A DNA stretch of 37,107 bases from positions 1 to 37,107 of the forward strand of contig JAIEQI010000169.1 in the NCBI GenBank assembly GCA_019747875.1. Direction: 5' to 3'. Each line of letters begins with the position of its first letter. Within the stretch, counting starts at the first letter, position 1. Origin of the DNA: Candidatus Obscuribacterales bacterium (GTDB lineage Bacteria; Cyanobacteriota; Vampirovibrionia; Obscuribacterales; Obscuribacteraceae). The translations under genes and the position numbers were made by a program. Below the pieces are notes generated by a model. The model saw nothing but the letters and a program-made list of their open reading frames with translations. It searched no databases and was not told the origin of the DNA. Positions 34,156 through 37,107 of the stretch are shown piece after piece.

Positions 34156-35520
34156 TCAGATGTATTTCGCGCCGCGCAGCGCCCAGGCATTTGCCGCTTC
34201 GATCGTTACATCGACGAGCTGTCCGATAAGCTCCGCGCTACCTTCGAAGTTGACGACCTTGCCAGTTCTTGTGCGTCCAGCCATCCGCTCAGCATTTCGC
34301 TGGCTGGGACCTTCAACTAGCACTTCGACCTTCTTTCCGAGGTAGCGCTTGTTTCGCCTGTGCGAAACTTCACTCACCACTGAATTCAGGAAACGCAGGC
34401 GCTCATATTTCTCATGTTCCGGCACCTGATCCGGCCAGTTAGCTGCCGGTGTGTGTGGTCTGGGCGAATATGCGGCAGTGTTGCAAGAGTCAAAGCACAG
34501 TTCTTCAACGAGATTGACTGTATTCATGAATTCGGCTTCCGTTTCGCCCGGGAAGCCAACGATCATATCGGACGTGATTGCGGCGTCCGGCATTTTTGCC
34601 CGGATCTTCTCAACCATCCGGCGGTAGAAATCGACTTTGTAGCCTCGCGCCATTCGCCTTAGAGTGCGGTCGTCACCGGCTTGAATCGGCACATGGAAGT
34701 ATTCACAGGCATTCCAGACATCGGATACGGCATCGATGATCTCATCCTTCAAATCTCGTGGATGTCCGGTTACGAAGCGTACTCGCTTAATCTCTTCGAT
34801 TTCGCCCGTTCTTCTAATCAGGTCGCCCAGATGGATGGCGGGATCGAGATCGTGACCGTAGGCTGTGACGTTTTGTCCGAGAAAGACCACTTCCTTGTAG
34901 CCTGCATCGGCCAGTTCGCGAACTTCTTGGACGATCTGGTCGGCTGGGCGACTCTTTTCACGTCCACGCACGTAGGGGACTATGCAGTAAGTGCAGTTGT
35001 AATCGCATCCATATATTATGGAGACCCAGGCACTTAACGAACTTTGCCTGATCACCGGCAGTTCAGGCAGGTCATCGGGAAGCTCTTGAATGATTTCGAC
35101 AACCGGCTTCTTGCTTTGAACGGCTTGCATAACTAACTCTGGGAGGCGGAAAAGGTTATGCGTTCCGAAGACTATATCGACGCCTGGCGCCCGCCGTATC
35201 AAATCTGCCCCGGCATCCTGCGCAACGCAGCCGCCAACAGCGATGAGGCTGCCTGGTCGCTGTTCTTTAAGTCTGCGCCAGTGCCCAAGGTAGCTAAAAA
35301 CTTTGTCTTCTGCGCCTTCCCTGATGGCGCATGTGTTGAGAATTTTGAGGTCCGCGGTGCTTAAATCATCGGTCTTCTTGTAGCCGATTTCCTCCAGGAG
35401 CCCAAGCATGTTTTCCGAGTCGGCTTTGTTCATTTGGCAGCCGAACGTTTCAATGTAAACCGACTTGCTCTGCGTCTGGTCGGTCTTCTTGCTGCTTTGT
35501 TTGTTGATGGTTTGCGTCAT
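34156..35520 (-). CDS. miaB: tRNA-2-methylthio-N6-isopentenyladenosine synthase MiaB
   Basis: A 454-residue radical-SAM methylthiotransferase that adds a methylthio group to isopentenyl-A37 of tRNAs reading UNN codons. The N-terminal UPF0004 domain has Cys28 (ETFGCQMN), Cys64 (NTCAIRE) and Cys98 (VGGCVAQ). The radical-SAM motif is Cys172-x3-Cys176-x2-Cys179 (GCDYNCTYCIVPYVRG). A C-terminal TRAM domain (about 390-454) ends the protein. FGCQMN and the YxxRG pattern favour MiaB over MtaB or RimO. I start at the ATG at 35520; a GTG at 35556 would add 12 residues. No miaA is in the window. Confidence 0.97.
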   Translation of the reverse strand: MTQTINKQSSKKTDQTQSKSVYIETFGCQMNKADSENMLGLLEEIGYKKTDDLSTADLKILNTCAIREGAEDKVFSYLGHWRRLKEQRPGSLIAVGGCVAQDAGADLIRRAPGVDIVFGTHNLFRLPELVMQAVQSKKPVVEIIQELPDDLPELPVIRQSSLSAWVSIIYGCDYNCTYCIVPYVRGREKSRPADQIVQEVRELADAGYKEVVFLGQNVTAYGHDLDPAIHLGDLIRRTGEIEEIKRVRFVTGHPRDLKDEIIDAVSDVWNACEYFHVPIQAGDDRTLRRMARGYKVDFYRRMVEKIRAKMPDAAITSDMIVGFPGETEAEFMNTVNLVEELCFDSCNTAAYSPRPHTPAANWPDQVPEHEKYERLRFLNSVVSEVSHRRNKRYLGKKVEVLVEGPSQRNAERMAGRTRTGKVVNFEGSAELIGQLVDVTIEAANAWALRGAKYI

Positions 35521-35616
35521 GTTCCAGAACCTGCTCGGGACGGAAACAGAGCTCACACCGTCGAACTACTAATGACGGTTTAGCAATCAGTTTAGGTAAG
35601 CACCTGCTTCGAGCAC

Positions 35617-35820
35617 TTAGTGTAACTCGATAGGCCTCAACAGTGCATCATGTTCGCGAACTTTTTCAAAGAAGCGTTCATATGATTGTCTGACCCAAGC
35701 CAGCCGTTCTTCATGAGTCCCCGGCGTGTTCAGGTCGTCAAGTCGTGGCGGCTGGATTTCGGCCCCAGCGGCGGACCCGGCCTGTTTGTCTAGCTTCTTG
35801 AGGTTTTCAGTTTCCGACAT
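35617..35820 (-). CDS. Small uncharacterised protein upstream of miaB
   Basis: A 67-residue hydrophilic protein, MSETENLKKLDKQAGSAAGA followed by a Pro-rich segment and a helical C-terminus (EERLAWVRQSYERFFEKVRE). No family is recognised. The start has AAAGGTC about six bases upstream, and the gene lies about 100 bases before miaB on the same strand, which together support it being real. Confidence 0.6.
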   Translation of the reverse strand: MSETENLKKLDKQAGSAAGAEIQPPRLDDLNTPGTHEERLAWVRQSYERFFEKVREHDALLRPIELH

Positions 35821-36302
35821 TAATTGACCTTTCTGGCTTTGCCATATCGGCGTCCCATAGGTTACTGAGTTGGCGTCCTGAATGCTATGAGAGGGGCTTC
35901 ATGTGAAATGAGCTTGAGAAATATTGGCAATCTACGTGCGACCGACGGACTAGGGCTTGTCGTAATTGTTGGGAATTTTTTAGGCTCCGCCCGACACGCG
36001 TATTCACTAAAGTTTTTGTCATATCAGCGTTTTGGATGCCAAACTTACACGAACCTTACGCTTTTTTGTTTCCAGTAACTCCGAAAAGCAGACTGTCATA
36101 GTCTGTGGATTGGTTATATAACAAGGGATTTCGTAGTTTCGATCCTGATGGATTCCTATGTTCGAGCCTCCGTTGATTCTTTACTTGAGCCCGGATGCGC
36201 CGATATCCTGCTGGCTTCTAAGTAGCTTCGTAGTACCATATTTAGTATTGCGAAGATACTCTTTCTTGAACTCTGTCGCGAATGAACCTGCGCTTGGTTG
36301 AT
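35821..36302. other. 482-base region without a convincing gene
   Basis: No gene or RNA gene is recognised. Two hairpins are visible: CAGACT-GTCAT-AGTCTG at 36089-36105, and a longer imperfect one with arms CTTCG and CGAAG at 36226-36255. The second lies after the 3' end of the small exported protein gene and could be its transcript end, though no T-tract follows. Confidence 0.45.
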
Positions 36303-36725
36303 TTACTGTCCTCGTTGTTGAGTGCTGCCCTGAGAAGAAAAGAACGGGTTATCGAACAGCGAGCCACCTAATCCATAGTTTGGAAGACCAAAGTTAGGAA
36401 GCCCATAAGCATTAGTTGCATTGTTGGACTGATTTTGTTGCTGCTGATTGGATTGCTGACTCTTCTTAATTGCAGCGGCAAACATCGGATCCGTCAGTTC
36501 GGTCGGAGGCGAATTCATAAATTGCCATCTGGCCTGTTTCATTTGTGCTTGATTGTATGCCTTGGACATTTCAAAGCCCAAAGAGGAGAGTGAATCGCTG
36601 AAGGAATTGTATCGAGCAGAGAATTGGTCGCTCGCTCTGAAATCCTGTGCTTGTGCTGACGAAACACAGAGAGGAGATAAAATACAGAGCGTGGCGAGGA
36701 ACGAGAATATCTTTTCTACTTGCAT
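36303..36725 (-). CDS. Small exported Gln/Asn-rich protein
   Basis: The protein has 140 residues. Residues 1-27 are a signal peptide (MQVEKIFSFLATLCILSPLCVSSAQA, then QD). The mature part has a helical segment (about 38-70, ARYNSFSDSLSSLGFEMSKA), a Gln/Asn-rich stretch (90-105) and a Gly/Leu/Pro/Asn tail with repeated GLPNFGLPNYGLGG. Function is unknown; it is probably periplasmic or surface-located. The start has a strong GAGGAGGA ribosome site seven bases upstream. Confidence 0.82.
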   Translation of the reverse strand: MQVEKIFSFLATLCILSPLCVSSAQAQDFRASDQFSARYNSFSDSLSSLGFEMSKAYNQAQMKQARWQFMNSPPTELTDPMFAAAIKKSQQSNQQQQNQSNNATNAYGLPNFGLPNYGLGGSLFDNPFFSSQGSTQQRGQ

Positions 36726-36786
36726 TACTTAATCCTCCTCAAACATAAGGAGAAGGACTGAGTTTTTTCGATTTTGAGCCAACCTT

Positions 36787-36836
36787 TTATAGATTAGATT
36801 TGAGAATCAACTTATAGATAGATCCGAGAATCAACA
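36787..36836. repeat. Tandem 25-bp direct repeat
   Basis: Two adjacent units, beginning TTATAGATTAGATTTGAGAA and TTATAGATAGATCCGAGAA and each ending TCAAC, lie about 60-110 bases upstream of the small exported protein gene. They could be a regulatory site for it. Confidence 0.6.
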
Positions 36837-36865
36837 CTTGATGCGCGATAGCCGAGCCGGGTAGT

Positions 36866-36905
36866 GCCTGAAGTTCGGACGGGGCGTCCGCCCGCAGCCT
36901 CAGGC
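36866..36905. repeat. Nested inverted repeat
   Basis: The outer arms GCCTGA and TCAGGC enclose an inner hairpin CGGAC-GGGGC-GTCCG (36876-36890). It lies in the gene-free right end of the window, upstream of the small exported protein gene. Confidence 0.6.
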
Positions 36906-36972
36906 GATCCCTTTAGTTAGATCCGTTAAGGTCACGCACTAGCTTTTTCTTCGTTTTTTTGATGGATTGAAC

Positions 36973-36993
36973 TAGCGGACAGGATGTCCGCTA
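36973..36993. repeat. TAGCGGACA palindrome
   Basis: The 9-bp arms TAGCGGACA and TGTCCGCTA flank GGA and are followed by CCC. The layout (GC-rich arm, short GGA or AGA loop, arm, pyrimidine tail) is like that of the GCCGGC element but with a different stem. The gene-free stretch from 36726 to the window end contains no other recognised feature. Confidence 0.65.
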
Positions 36994-37107
36994 CCCATAC
37001 TTATGGGCGGACAAGATGATGCTGTTGGCGATCTCATCTCAGCTTGGTCTAGTGCAGATTTTTGCAGCTAGTATGGAGATACTATGTAAGCGCCGAGCGA
37101 AAGCTGG

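Noticed and set aside
35887..36078. Forward 63-residue frame in the gap at 35821-36302
   Set aside because: No ribosome site, odd composition and no recognisable motif.

Overview
The window is a compact bacterial chromosome segment with roughly balanced base composition. It looks like a non-photosynthetic relative of the cyanobacteria (Melainabacteria/Vampirovibrionia, possibly of the Obscuribacter type). This assignment is an inference. It rests on the IF3 core, which has a cyanobacteria-like stretch (KFEQEKRAREAKKKHH followed by MRYKIEEHDY), on a Uma2-family nuclease, and on many large lineage-specific secreted or helical proteins beside otherwise universal genes.

Layout, left to right. 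Positions 1-2350: two tandem ~110-bp repeats follow the 3' end of a reverse-strand gene for a papain/calpain-like cysteine peptidase. 2350-6181: a response-regulator/serine-threonine kinase fusion and an unrecognised 787-residue protein, both forward. 6277-8490, reverse: glycine dehydrogenase subunit 2 and a short RNase D-like exonuclease. 8691-9929, forward: an exported FecR-like protein. 9965-14038, reverse: rpmI and rplT with a terminator, then a SpoU-family rRNA methyltransferase, tatC and a GlcF-type Fe-S protein. 14464-16584: an aminoglycoside-phosphotransferase-like gene and an unknown gene that separate infC (16658-17173) and a tRNA-Leu(CAG) from rpmI-rplT. 17668-20082: a large exported TPR protein. 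20188-20799: a Uma2 endonuclease. 20848-22089, reverse: the rpsF-ssb-rpsR operon with a candidate S6:S18 leader. 22305-23345: an exported proline/glycine-rich protein. 23450-26230, reverse: a MerR-like/acidic/zinc-ribbon protein and a XerC/D-type recombinase. 26497-30894, reverse: a very large AsmA-like protein. 31243-31896: a small gene paired with a clan AA aspartic-protease-like protein that lacks its catalytic motif. 32016-33350: trmFO. 33612-33857: a small unknown gene. 34156-35820, reverse: miaB and a small gene. 36303-36725, reverse: a small exported protein.

The genes with clear functions mostly serve translation and RNA modification (S6, S18, L20, L35, IF3, TrmFO, MiaB, SpoU methylase, tRNA-Leu, RNase D). 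The rest is envelope and export (TatC, AsmA-like, several signal-peptide proteins) and signalling (receiver-kinase fusion, MerR-like protein).

The most unusual feature is a family of short palindromic elements with the core GCCGGCAAGATGCCGGC followed by a GATCGAAC tail. One copy lies between genes and one degenerate copy overlaps a gene start. Four copies are read as protein, inside the exported TPR protein (two, as an in-frame tandem duplication), the TatC N-terminal extension and an insertion in the recombinase. They are used in two different reading frames. This resembles the protein-coding palindromic elements of Rickettsia and is the best candidate here for something not yet described in this lineage.
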